In this document: positions 16,515 through 24,259 of the stretch, in pieces
Layout of the letters: each line of letters opens with the position of its first letter
How positions within the stretch are numbered: position 1 is the stretch's first letter
Source: JAVBUZ01 sp031554725
GTDB taxonomy: Bacteria > Bacillota > Clostridia > Lachnospirales > Lachnospiraceae
DNA length: 39,574 bases
Assembly (NCBI GenBank): GCA_031554725.1
Contig: JAVBUZ010000090.1
Span: 1 to 39,574 of the forward strand
Direction of reading: 5' to 3'
Made by a program: the position numbers and the translations under genes
The notes under the pieces: model-generated
The model's database searches: none
What the model saw: only the letters and a program-made list of their open reading frames with translations
What the model was told of the DNA's origin: nothing

Positions 16515-16554
16515 AAAACGTAGATGATTCTAGAAACCATCTACGTTTTTGTTT
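16515..16554. terminator. Bidirectional terminator shared by convergent genes
   Basis: AAAACGTAGATG (16515-16526) and CATCTACGTTTT (16538-16549) form a perfect 12-bp stem with an 11-nt loop. T-tracts follow on both strands. The stop codon of the minus-strand permease gene (16530-16532) lies in the loop and its last codons in the right arm. Confidence 0.88.
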
Positions 16555-17258
16555 TTAGCAAAACACTTTAATCCTATAACTATCATGAAAATGCCAAGCA
16601 AAGAAAAAAGAATACTTTTAATAACATAATAAACGGATAATGTAAATGGTGGTTCTCCATCTATACCTATTGGCAAAGTAAGGGGATATGTGGAAAAAAA
16701 ATTCCCTCCATATATATCAGTAAAAACATGCAGAATAAATACAGATAAAATAAGTGTTGCCAACATTATACGATGGTGTATGATATTTACTCCAAGAAGG
16801 CCCATTCCGAACAGTAGGAAAAAGGAAGGTAAAATCACGATTAACGTAGGAAGTAAAAAAGAGTCCCAATCGGAGAAACCAAAAACCATTTTGTAAAATA
16901 AAGTACTTATCCCAAGGGAAAAAGCCAGAAGTAAAATATACATTGCCATAACTGCAGCACATTTAATCAAACCATATCGAAAACGATTAACAGGAGTTGC
17001 TGATATGATTTCATTAGTATGCGTTTCTCCCACAAACTGTTTATATAAAAAGAAGAGTATTATAAGCATTAATATTGGTTGTATTCGTGATAAGTATTCT
17101 CCATAGCTCCAGGGTGAAAAAGGAGCTGTATAGCCAACACCATAAATAATCTCGCTCGCTAGAACAAAGTAGCCATAGATACAAGTTATTATTAAGGATA
17201 ACCAAAAAAATTTATTTACAATAAGGCGTCTACATTCATACTTAAAGATTTTAGTCAT
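16530..17258 (-). CDS. ABC-2 type permease subunit
   Basis: A 242-residue membrane protein with about six membrane segments and no soluble domain. It follows a permease-peptidase fusion and should pair with it as the second transmembrane half of the exporter. The ATG at 17258 overlaps the upstream stop by 8 nt (ATGACTAA); an in-frame TTG at 17270 is possible but sits directly against AAAGG. A cytoplasmic basic start (KIFKYECRRLIVNK) matches ABC-2 permeases. Last gene of the PadR operon. Confidence 0.85.
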   Translation of the reverse strand: MTKIFKYECRRLIVNKFFWLSLIITCIYGYFVLASEIIYGVGYTAPFSPWSYGEYLSRIQPILMLIILFFLYKQFVGETHTNEIISATPVNRFRYGLIKCAAVMAMYILLLAFSLGISTLFYKMVFGFSDWDSFLLPTLIVILPSFFLLFGMGLLGVNIIHHRIMLATLILSVFILHVFTDIYGGNFFSTYPLTLPIGIDGEPPFTLSVYYVIKSILFSLLGIFMIVIGLKCFAKNKNVDGF

Positions 17259-19440
17259 ATAAGTTACCAAGCCTTTCTAGAGAAAGATCCTCTTCGGTTA
17301 AGCCACAAGCATCTAAAAAATCTTGATAGGTAATGAAAGGAGAAGAATTTGTCTCTGATAGTTCTTTTAGTACAGCATCCATTGCAGACTCACCCCCTAA
17401 TAATTTAGCAGCATAATATATTTTGAGAGGCATAAGGCTGTATTTCATCGTTGCGCCTTCATTTACATGAATGGTATCTGCAAAGTTTTGTGGCATAAAG
17501 CTCAAATATTCCGAATGTCGATGATAAAAACTTCTTTGCATTTTGGAAACCTCGTCTTTCCAATTTGCTACATAGTTTTCATAGCCGTATTCTTCGCCAT
17601 ATTTTTCTTTGTATAGACGGTAAGTAGCATAAACGGTAAGACCCTCAGAGGACCATTCAGGATAAGCTTCAGATTCTTCACAAGATGTATTAAGTCCCCA
17701 CCACTGATGAATAATTTCATGTGCCAAAATCTCCTTGTCACTAGCGCCCTTCCATGACTCACTGAGGGAATCAGGAGAAAAGGTGGTTTCTGACATTTTA
17801 CTTGAGCCATTTGAAGCGGTTCCACCAAAAAGAAAGACGGAGGTTTGAATTAGCCTTAAATTTCCATTTTCTAAATATCTAAGAGGTCCGTAGTGCTCAG
17901 TACAATAGCTAAATACATCTGTAAGAACTTCATCAATATCATTATTCTCCAAAAGTTCACTATAGCTTTCATTATAGTAAAACTTGGCATGAATATTATT
18001 TGCATCAATTTCTCTGCATTTGAAAGCAGCCGCATTAAGTCCCAGGCTGTCAAAATTACTTTTTATTTGCCAAGTTGCTGTTCCGTCTTCGTTTTCAGAA
18101 AGTAGCTCTATTTTTTGATCAACATATTCAGTTAGAGGGATAAGCCCTCTTGGTAAATCAATATTTACACAGGTGGTATTTCCCCCTCCTATGCGAGGCA
18201 TCAAGGACGAGACGCTTAAATCCACATTTTCTTTACTTATTGAATCAATGCCCGGTGTAGATTGATTAAATCCCCAATTCATGGGATATCCACCATATTC
18301 CACTTCTATTTTAATGTTTGTGCCCTGTGGTATCTCAAATTCAATGTGCTTTACTAGATAATTATCATCCTTTAGGTCGACAAAACTTATATTTTCACCA
18401 TTAATTTTTATACTATACACATGATACCCACTATTTATAACTAATTTCTTTATAACAGGCTTAGTTAGCCGTGAAATTATGTATTCTACATTTCCATACA
18501 TTGTACCTTTTTCAACATCTGGTCTTAGATTAGCAACCACTGATTTAACGATAATACTTTCCCCTGTATCGGCAATTGCATCCCAGTCTACTACTGCAGA
18601 CGCATGATTATAAAAGGGCTGATTACTATACATATATAGGCTGATTAAAATAAGACCAGCACCTAAAAAAGTAAAAAAATAGTTTTTAATTTGATGCATA
18701 TTATGCCATGCTGACCCTAAGAAGCCTTTTCCATATTTTCTAATAAACAACAGAGAAATTATCCATGTGCCTACTAATAACAGCAGCCAAAAAATGCGAT
18801 TATATAATGTCATTTGGAGTAATCTATCATTTCCAAAGCCGTCTGATAGTGCAGGCATATTGGGATTTATCCAACGAAGGATAAAATTATTTTGGCTAGA
18901 TGACGAAAAGCCATATAGAGAAAATATGGTCAGCAATATTACCGTAGCATCTTTTCGATATGTAAGGTGATAACAGATAGATGTAAAAAGTATTCCTATC
19001 CACATACAAGGTATCATATATAAAGCGTAGGCTTTTATATATAATGTCAAATTAAATAGGGCACCCATTTTAAACGTAGTGTATGGTAAATACAGTAAGA
19101 GAACTAAAATACTTGTTATGCAGGAGACTAAAAAAACTGCTATTACTCTAGAAATGCTTAGTACAACTGGTGAAATAACCGCTTCAGTAATAGTAGCGGT
19201 CCTAAATTTGTTAACCCTATCCATTTCCAATAAGGTAAAGCAGGAAAAGGTCACAAAAGCGCCAACAATTCCGAACATTAAAGGGTTAATAATGACTTGA
19301 GTTCCTGCTGTCTGAATAGGATTAATTTTTATTACAAATCCCAAAAGTGGTGAAAGTAAAGTTAACAAAACATAAAACCATGTTTTTTTATCTTTAAAAG
19401 TTCGCTTTATTTCAACGTAAAAACTAGAAGAGATTATCAT
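17251..19440 (-). CDS. ABC-2 permease fused to M1-type metallopeptidase
   Basis: A 729-residue fusion. Residues 1-235 are an ABC-2 permease with about six membrane segments; a further segment at about 254-272 leads to a large domain (about 290-729) that should lie outside the membrane. It holds the gluzincin motif HEIIHQWWG (H574, E575, H578) with the likely third zinc ligand E599 in SSEGLTVY. The usual M1 spacing is HExxH-X18-E; here 20 residues intervene. The NEGATMKYS segment resembles the family's later KGA block. Permease/M1 fusions are known in Firmicutes and Bacteroidetes but their substrates are not. It starts 2 nt after the ATPase gene and overlaps the next permease. Confidence 0.88.
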   Translation of the reverse strand: MIISSSFYVEIKRTFKDKKTWFYVLLTLLSPLLGFVIKINPIQTAGTQVIINPLMFGIVGAFVTFSCFTLLEMDRVNKFRTATITEAVISPVVLSISRVIAVFLVSCITSILVLLLYLPYTTFKMGALFNLTLYIKAYALYMIPCMWIGILFTSICYHLTYRKDATVILLTIFSLYGFSSSSQNNFILRWINPNMPALSDGFGNDRLLQMTLYNRIFWLLLLVGTWIISLLFIRKYGKGFLGSAWHNMHQIKNYFFTFLGAGLILISLYMYSNQPFYNHASAVVDWDAIADTGESIIVKSVVANLRPDVEKGTMYGNVEYIISRLTKPVIKKLVINSGYHVYSIKINGENISFVDLKDDNYLVKHIEFEIPQGTNIKIEVEYGGYPMNWGFNQSTPGIDSISKENVDLSVSSLMPRIGGGNTTCVNIDLPRGLIPLTEYVDQKIELLSENEDGTATWQIKSNFDSLGLNAAAFKCREIDANNIHAKFYYNESYSELLENNDIDEVLTDVFSYCTEHYGPLRYLENGNLRLIQTSVFLFGGTASNGSSKMSETTFSPDSLSESWKGASDKEILAHEIIHQWWGLNTSCEESEAYPEWSSEGLTVYATYRLYKEKYGEEYGYENYVANWKDEVSKMQRSFYHRHSEYLSFMPQNFADTIHVNEGATMKYSLMPLKIYYAAKLLGGESAMDAVLKELSETNSSPFITYQDFLDACGLTEEDLSLERLGNLYD

Positions 19441-19442
19441 AT

Positions 19443-20297
19443 TTATTTACCCCTCTGTATCAGGAACATGTATGCATCCTCAAGGGAAGGCTCCGCAGGG
19501 ATTGCAAATTCAGGCAATGATTCTGAAACAACGCGACATGAGATACCTTCGGTTGTATTTACCTGTGCTGTTACAATTATATCTTTATTTATAGCTACCC
19601 CATTTTGAATAAAGGTACCCACATGTCCGCGGGCTAACACAATTAATTCTGCAGGGCTGCCGTCAAATAATATCTTTCCCTTATCAATAACAATGAGTCT
19701 ATCGCAAATAGATTGGACATCATCAATGATATGGGTAGATAAAATAACAATTTTCTCTTGTGAATTTCGTGAAAACAAATTTCGAAACTTTATTCGTTCT
19801 TCAGGGTCAAGTCCTACCGTAGGCTCATCTAAAATAACTAACCCAGGATTTCCTATAAGGGCTTGAGCAATCCCAACTCGCTGCCTTTGTCCACCAGAAA
19901 GTGTTTTAATTTTTGCATTGTACTTTTCTGTAAGATTTGTTTCCTCTATTATTTTGGATATTTCATCTTTAGGGCAGCGAATTCCCTTTAATGCGGCCAT
20001 ATAGTCAAGGAACTGCCAAACAGTAAGTTCATCATATAATCCAAAGGATTGAGGTAGATAACCTAGGCGACTCTTTAGCATCTTCTCTTTCTTTTGCATA
20101 CTTTCACCATCTATTAAAATCTCGCCGGATGTGGGCAATAGTCCGGCGGTAAGAAGCTTCATTAAGGTACTTTTTCCAGCACCATTTGGTCCTAGCAGAC
20201 CTATCATATTATTTCCTTGAATTTCTAAAGAGATGTTATCTAAAGCACATTTGCCTGCTTTATAAATTTTACTTACACCTTTTACTGAAATATTCAT
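19443..20297 (-). CDS. ABC transporter ATP-binding protein
   Basis: A 284-residue ATPase of the drug/antibiotic-export (CcmA/BcrA-like) type. Walker A GPNGAGKS at 36-43, signature LSGGQ at 133-137, Walker B LVILDE at 153-158 and the switch His in LSTHI. The C-terminal extension (about 215-284) is usual for ATPases that pair with ABC-2 permeases. It energises the two permeases encoded immediately downstream. It lies 45 nt after the HAAS-SEDS gene. Confidence 0.95.
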   Translation of the reverse strand: MNISVKGVSKIYKAGKCALDNISLEIQGNNMIGLLGPNGAGKSTLMKLLTAGLLPTSGEILIDGESMQKKEKMLKSRLGYLPQSFGLYDELTVWQFLDYMAALKGIRCPKDEISKIIEETNLTEKYNAKIKTLSGGQRQRVGIAQALIGNPGLVILDEPTVGLDPEERIKFRNLFSRNSQEKIVILSTHIIDDVQSICDRLIVIDKGKILFDGSPAELIVLARGHVGTFIQNGVAINKDIIVTAQVNTTEGISCRVVSESLPEFAIPAEPSLEDAYMFLIQRGK

Positions 20298-20342
20298 AAA
20301 TTCCCCCTACAGTCTGAGTTTAAATAATGTGTTTAATTGTTC

Positions 20343-21548
20343 TTAGGCACTTAATCTTGTTTTTTTCCTTGTCCAAACTATGTGAGCGGGTAAAATGTTT
20401 TTGTACCTATATACACTCATTACAACGCCTAATAGAATATAGCTTGCCAATATCAAACTGCCATTATCTGATACAAGAGGTAAAAAGGCTTGCAGGTTTT
20501 GAATTAAACCTAAGTTCCCAAGTATGTTTAGGAAGGCGGTAGTAAGTAAAACCATGCCACACCCACAGCCCATAAGCATTCCAAGCTGATTTTTTTGTTT
20601 CAGAGATACTTTTATTAATCTTAAAAAAAGTAAAATGAGAATGAAACTTATTAGAATACCTACTAAAACACCAAAATTTGATATTAAAGAAGTAAAGGTA
20701 AAATCGTTTTTGTCATTAAAGGCTAGTATTAATTCCATTTCCTTATGGCTAGCTGTCCAATGAAAGCTTTGACCTAGAAATAATAGCAAAATAGGAGCCA
20801 AAATGGTAATGGACCAAAATAATGTTAAAGTAAATCCTTTAGAAACCTGAAACCACCCCTTCCATACAGCTAGTGAAAAAGCAACTGCCATCGAAAAAAA
20901 TAAAACAAAAGAAATACTTAGTAATGAAAGATCCCAAGATATAAAGAGAGGAATAAACATCCATATCAAAGATTTGAAAACCCCTAGCTTTCCAGTGCCA
21001 TAGTATTGGTAAAGTAATGCACAATAGATAGGAACATAAAAAAGTAAAAGAGCATGTGACAAAGGAGAATAGAGATACATCCTTAAATTATGCTGTATAA
21101 TTTCATCCCCACCTACAATTGATATCCCCATGGTATAAGAAAATTGAAGGATAAAAAATAAAAGTCCAATTCCAATCCATTTTGCATACTTTGCTATAAG
21201 ACTGTAGTCAATGCGATATACTAAAAGCATAAGAAAGAATCCAAGGCACGTTAAAAGAATAAAATTTGTGTTATGATGTAATAAAATGGCAACAGCGCTT
21301 AGTATAGCCACAAGAATAACGATATCCCAAGCCATATTAGGTTTATGAACCATATCTAGTGAAATACCATTTTCCACAGGACTTCCCATATCTTTAATTG
21401 CAGCCACCTCTGCCTCATTTGCAGACATGCCACATTCGAGATTGTATTCAATCTGTTCTTCTATATGAGAGCGTATTTCGGTTTCGATCATTGGATGTGC
21501 TTTTTTACATCTAATTTGTTCAAGCATTAATCTGATATATTCATTCAT
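20343..21548 (-). CDS. HAAS-domain protein with SEDS (FtsW/RodA-like) membrane domain
   Basis: 401 residues. The N-terminal 70 residues (IETEIRSHIEEQIEYNL...GMSANEAEVAAIKDMG) match the HAAS/permease-prefix domain that is often encoded next to PadR. The rest has about ten membrane segments. Its end follows the SEDS pattern: NDFTFTSLISNFG at 281-292 lines up with the (T)DFIF...G segment of FtsW/RodA whose Asp (here D282) is essential for glycan polymerisation, and NILGNLGLI...LPLVSDNGS (341-364) lines up with the GLLP...LPFISYGGS block. The latter is degenerate. Activity as a polymerase is therefore uncertain; a regulatory or flippase-like role is possible. It starts 3 nt after padR. Confidence 0.72.
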   Translation of the reverse strand: MNEYIRLMLEQIRCKKAHPMIETEIRSHIEEQIEYNLECGMSANEAEVAAIKDMGSPVENGISLDMVHKPNMAWDIVILVAILSAVAILLHHNTNFILLTCLGFFLMLLVYRIDYSLIAKYAKWIGIGLLFFILQFSYTMGISIVGGDEIIQHNLRMYLYSPLSHALLLFYVPIYCALLYQYYGTGKLGVFKSLIWMFIPLFISWDLSLLSISFVLFFSMAVAFSLAVWKGWFQVSKGFTLTLFWSITILAPILLLFLGQSFHWTASHKEMELILAFNDKNDFTFTSLISNFGVLVGILISFILILLFLRLIKVSLKQKNQLGMLMGCGCGMVLLTTAFLNILGNLGLIQNLQAFLPLVSDNGSLILASYILLGVVMSVYRYKNILPAHIVWTRKKTRLSA

Positions 21549-21551
21549 TAT

Positions 21552-21881
21552 TTATACCCCCATTGCTAATACATTAAATACAGAATCAGAATATACCTTC
21601 CATTCTTCGGTCTTGTGCTGTAGATGTCCAATGCCTTGTTTTGTTATGCTGTAGTATTTTCTCAGCTTTCCACTTGCAGATTCTTCGTAAGTGGTAACAA
21701 AACCTTTATCCTCCAAGCCATGTAAAAGTGGATAAAGGGTGCCAGCCTTTAGTTCAAACACATTTTGAGATCTGGAGCGAAGGGTATCAATCATCTCATA
21801 CCCATACATATCTTTTTCGGATAACAGCTTTAAAATAAGTAATGTTAGACTTCCTGCTATAAGGGATTTATCAATAGTCAT
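21552..21881 (-). CDS. PadR-family transcriptional regulator
   Basis: A 109-residue winged-helix repressor of the short PadR type. Typical blocks: LILKLLSEKDMYGYEM, ELKAGTLYPLLHGLEDKGFV (recognition helix and wing) and GKLRKYYSITKQG. It is the first gene of the five-gene operon and almost certainly controls it through two mirror-image sites at 21897-21948. PadR proteins linked to ABC exporters often respond to cell-envelope drugs; that is family knowledge, not seen here. GGAGG precedes the ATG. Confidence 0.94.
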   Translation of the reverse strand: MTIDKSLIAGSLTLLILKLLSEKDMYGYEMIDTLRSRSQNVFELKAGTLYPLLHGLEDKGFVTTYEESASGKLRKYYSITKQGIGHLQHKTEEWKVYSDSVFNVLAMGV

Positions 21882-21896
21882 ATTTTCCTCCTTTTT

Positions 21897-21915
21897 TATA
21901 TAGGCTACCTATATA
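21897..21915. promoter_or_regulatory. Operator 1 of the PadR operon
   Basis: TATATAGGCTACCTATATA: a perfect 8-3-8 inverted repeat just after the transcription start. Its reverse complement is identical to operator 2; the centres are 33 bp apart, about three helical turns. Confidence 0.75.
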
Positions 21916-21925
21916 TCTTGTTCTT

Positions 21926-21954
21926 ATTATATATAGGTAGCCTATATATGTCAA
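21926..21954 (-). promoter_or_regulatory. Consensus promoter of the PadR operon with operator 2 in its spacer
   Basis: On the minus strand: TTGACA (21949-21954), 17-bp spacer, TATAAT (21926-21931), both perfect. Operator 2 (21930-21948, the mirror copy of operator 1) fills the spacer exactly, so a bound PadR dimer would exclude RNA polymerase. Confidence 0.85.
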
Positions 21955-21955
21955 T

Positions 21956-21990
21956 AAAAAAAACTCCCACAGAAAAAAATCTGAGAGAGT
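21956..21990 (-). terminator. Terminator downstream of the hicB-like gene
   Basis: On the minus strand an 11-bp imperfect stem (ACTCTCTCAGA with TCTGTGGGAGT, 21963-21990) with a T6 loop, followed by TTTTTTTA. It ends only a few bases before the PadR promoter and so insulates the operon. Confidence 0.72.
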
Positions 21991-22089
21991 AGGATTACAT
22001 ATCGAAATAGCAATGCCCCGTTATATAAATATATTCCTTTATGAGTGAAGGGCACTTTAAATTATTAAAAATCTTGCACCATTATATTT

Positions 22090-22461
22090 TTATCTCTTTT
22101 TTGAAAAATATAGTGCATCATTTTGGGAAAGTAGATATAAGCAATACTGATTCATGCTTATGCCTTCGCTTTTGGAATGTTCAGCTAATTGACGGTGCAA
22201 AGATTTGGGAATGCGCAATTTAAATTGACCAGAAAAATTGTCATCTGATACTGGATCGGGAATAGAAATACCATCTTCAATAGCAGCTTCTAACCATGCT
22301 TTTTTGGCATCTTTTGCGTTCTTAACTGCAACTTCTACGGTATCTCCAGCGGAAAAGCATCCTGGTAGCTCTGGAAAAGAAACAACGTAACCTCCTTCAG
22401 AAGTATCTTCAATAAGTTCCATTCGATAAGGTTTTGAAAGATAATCACTTAATGTTTTCAT
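22090..22461 (-). CDS. Orphan HicB-family antitoxin-like protein
   Basis: 123 residues in two parts: an N-terminal HicB fold (about 12-65) with YVVSFPELPGCFSAGDTVEVAVKNAKDA, and a C-terminal ribbon-helix-helix segment (KLRIPKSLHRQLAEHSKSEGISMNQYCLYLLS, about 81-112) for DNA binding. HicB usually neutralises the mRNA-cutting toxin HicA and represses the pair. No hicA is present on either side: upstream lies a non-coding leader and downstream a terminator. The start at 22461 has GCGAGG 9 nt upstream; the TTG at 22485 is less likely. It may be a lone regulator. Confidence 0.85.
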   Translation of the reverse strand: MKTLSDYLSKPYRMELIEDTSEGGYVVSFPELPGCFSAGDTVEVAVKNAKDAKKAWLEAAIEDGISIPDPVSDDNFSGQFKLRIPKSLHRQLAEHSKSEGISMNQYCLYLLSQNDALYFSKKR

Positions 22462-22527
22462 TATTAAATACCTCGCTTTCAACAACTTCTTTTACTTTTT
22501 CAACGTAAACTTTTTAAATACCTCCTT

Positions 22528-22557
22528 ATTATACAGTGGTGTCACATACGGTGTCAA
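22528..22557 (-). promoter_or_regulatory. Promoter of the hicB-like gene
   Basis: On the minus strand TTGACA (22552-22557), 18-bp spacer, TATAAT (22528-22533). TGACACC occurs twice, 12 bp apart, starting in the -35 and repeating in the spacer; it could be a binding site for the ribbon-helix-helix domain. Confidence 0.7.
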
Positions 22558-22750
22558 GGCGTTTGGCAATATAAAAAAGATTATTCTTTCTACAAAAGAA
22601 TAATTATTAAAAAATATAAATATCATAAATTGGGGAAAGAGTAGTAAATAAAGATTTGATATAAAAGAATTAGAGAGAATTATTAAAGGAGATAGAATGT
22701 ATATCATCCATCTCCTTTGCTGTATATAGAATACCACAAAAACCCGAAAA

Positions 22751-22788
22751 TTACAAGTCTTGTAAAGGCATAAGCGCAGTAATATAAT
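22751..22788 (+). promoter_or_regulatory. Promoter with palindrome over the -35
   Basis: TTGTAA (22760-22765), 17-bp spacer, TATAAT (22783-22788). The perfect 7-1-7 palindrome TTACAAGTCTTGTAA (22751-22765) covers the -35 hexamer and is a good operator candidate. Confidence 0.65.
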
Positions 22789-22814
22789 GAACTTTCACAT
22801 GGAGGAATAGGGAT

Positions 22815-23354
22815 ATGGATGGAAAGCTATTTGAACTATTGCAAGTAAAAAAAGAAGAGAACGAAGTGACAGCTTTGGTGGCTAGCAATGAGAAAACGGG
22901 GCAGTTTGGGCTACAGCTAACAAAGGAAGAAGCAAAAGCACTTGTGGTTTGCCGAAATGAGAGCTTAAAGAAGTATAAGCGAGTTGAATTTGGAGAAGGA
23001 ATATTGGATAAATTAATCTATACCTTCTGTGATTCTCAGTATCTAAATTCTGGAAACTATCTAGAAACCTTGGAACGTTTGCAGGATGCCTTTTATGAAT
23101 TTAAAAACGAAACAGGTGATAAAATGACTGATGATGAGCTACTTACCTTTATGAAGGAGCAGTTTGAGGGAGTATGCTATGGAGACGTGGAATATCTAGA
23201 GAGCACTTGCCTAGATAGGTTAGCAACAGCCGTTAAAAAAGGCCATCGCGGATTTGAACAGTCAGGCGGCCATGGGGAATATGAAGAATTAAGCCAAGAA
23301 CAAAGATGGGATAATGATCTGTACATGCAGGTAGCAAAGGAACTATTTTGGTAA
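22815..23354 (+). CDS. Protein of unknown function (DUF6323-like)
   Basis: A 179-residue soluble, acidic protein. From memory it resembles the DUF6323 family of Clostridia; I could not check. Seen: an N-terminal half starting MDGKLFELLQVKKEE with repeated short helices, the segment LTKEEAKALV, then a helical C-terminal half. No membrane segment, no catalytic motif. GGAGG precedes the ATG. It forms a two-gene unit with the next gene, 20 nt away, behind a palindrome-bearing promoter. Confidence 0.75.
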   Translation: MDGKLFELLQVKKEENEVTALVASNEKTGQFGLQLTKEEAKALVVCRNESLKKYKRVEFGEGILDKLIYTFCDSQYLNSGNYLETLERLQDAFYEFKNETGDKMTDDELLTFMKEQFEGVCYGDVEYLESTCLDRLATAVKKGHRGFEQSGGHGEYEELSQEQRWDNDLYMQVAKELFW

Positions 23355-23374
23355 GCCAGGAGGAGCAAAATTTT

Positions 23375-24184
23375 ATGATGGAATTGGAGCAGCTTTTGCC
23401 ATTAGTAGCAAGGCTTACAGAAAAATATACTTCAAAAGACAGTACCTCAGTGACTTATGAAGTGGGAAATATGCTGATGGAAGCGGTTATATATACTATA
23501 AACGAATGCTTTTTGGAGGAAGACACAGCGGTTTCAGCAGAGAAAATAGATGCAGATGCTGTATATAAAAAGGGTTATGATATTATCTTAAAGAAGGTTT
23601 ATGAAGCAAAGGAAATATATGAAGGCTTGATTGAGAACTTTCAAGATTATGGGTGTAAAAATTATAAGGATACCATTATAAAGGGCATGCCGAAGTTTTT
23701 TGTTAAATATGATGCGAAGTTTTCACCACAAAACCATCTGCTGATGCTTGACTATCCTATGCTTTCTCCTAGAGAGGATCTATGTGGAATTGATCTAATT
23801 TTAGAATACCTAAAAGCAATTCGTCTGGAAGCAGAGTTTATGAGCTACTTTGATGTAGCGACTATTAGGAATCTGCTTAGAAGCATATCACCTGAATACC
23901 AATCATTATATTTTGATAATATTTGCTATCCGGTGCTATGGAATGCCATAGGCTGCGCCATTGTAGATAAGCCCTTAAGTAAACTAAAATTGGATGCTCA
24001 AGATGAAAAGGAAATTAGAGACTTCTTCCGCGGTGATTCCCTTGACCAAATTGAGAATAGAATAAGAGGAATACTTCGTATGCTTACAAAACATATGAAA
24101 TCTGAAGATGCTTTCATTTATTTTGAGAAAATAGCCAGGGATTATGCGGCAAGGCTATTAAATGGGGAAGAATATGTATTATAA
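23375..24184 (+). CDS. Protein of unknown function (DUF6179-like)
   Basis: A 269-residue soluble, mainly helical protein rich in acidic residues and aromatics. From memory it resembles DUF6179, which tends to sit next to DUF6323; not verified. No membrane segment or known active site is visible. The ATG at 23375 follows AGGAGGAG by about 9 nt; an upstream TTG at 23348 overlapping the previous gene is the alternative. The close pairing suggests the two products work together. Confidence 0.75.
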   Translation: MMELEQLLPLVARLTEKYTSKDSTSVTYEVGNMLMEAVIYTINECFLEEDTAVSAEKIDADAVYKKGYDIILKKVYEAKEIYEGLIENFQDYGCKNYKDTIIKGMPKFFVKYDAKFSPQNHLLMLDYPMLSPREDLCGIDLILEYLKAIRLEAEFMSYFDVATIRNLLRSISPEYQSLYFDNICYPVLWNAIGCAIVDKPLSKLKLDAQDEKEIRDFFRGDSLDQIENRIRGILRMLTKHMKSEDAFIYFEKIARDYAARLLNGEEYVL

Positions 24185-24191
24185 GAGCTCA

Positions 24192-24239
24192 AAACTTGAC
24201 AAGCTGGATAAATAAATGTAAGGTAGAAAAGTCAAGTTT
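24192..24239. repeat. Inverted repeat before the GtrA-type gene
   Basis: AAACTTGAC (24192-24200) and GTCAAGTTT (24231-24239), perfect 9-bp arms 30 bp apart. The left arm contains a -35-like TTGACA but no fitting -10 follows. No T-tract, so a terminator is unlikely. Confidence 0.4.
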
Positions 24240-24259
24240 AGGAAGTGAGAGGTTTGAAT

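Larger units (their letters stand above)
22462..22814. other. Intergenic region between hicB-like gene and the 22815 gene pair
   Basis: No convincing gene. It holds the hicB promoter (22528-22557), a stretch of AT-rich sequence, a hairpin (AAAGGAGAT/ATCTCCTTT, 22685-22718, not followed by a clean T-tract) and the promoter of the next pair (22751-22788). The leader of the hicB transcript contains AAGGAGG (22520s) with no start codon at a usable distance, and GAGGTATTTAA occurs twice in it, the second time as the hicB ribosome site. Confidence 0.6.

Noticed and set aside
22090..22557. Complete HicAB toxin-antitoxin system
   Set aside because: No HicA-type frame (about 60 residues with a conserved GSHH-like motif) exists on either side.
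22492..22737. 81-codon open frame on the minus strand (MVFYIQQRR...)
   Set aside because: It runs through the consensus hicB promoter and a hairpin, has no ribosome site, and is a run of Phe/Ile/Leu typical of AT-rich non-coding DNA. It does not look like HicA.
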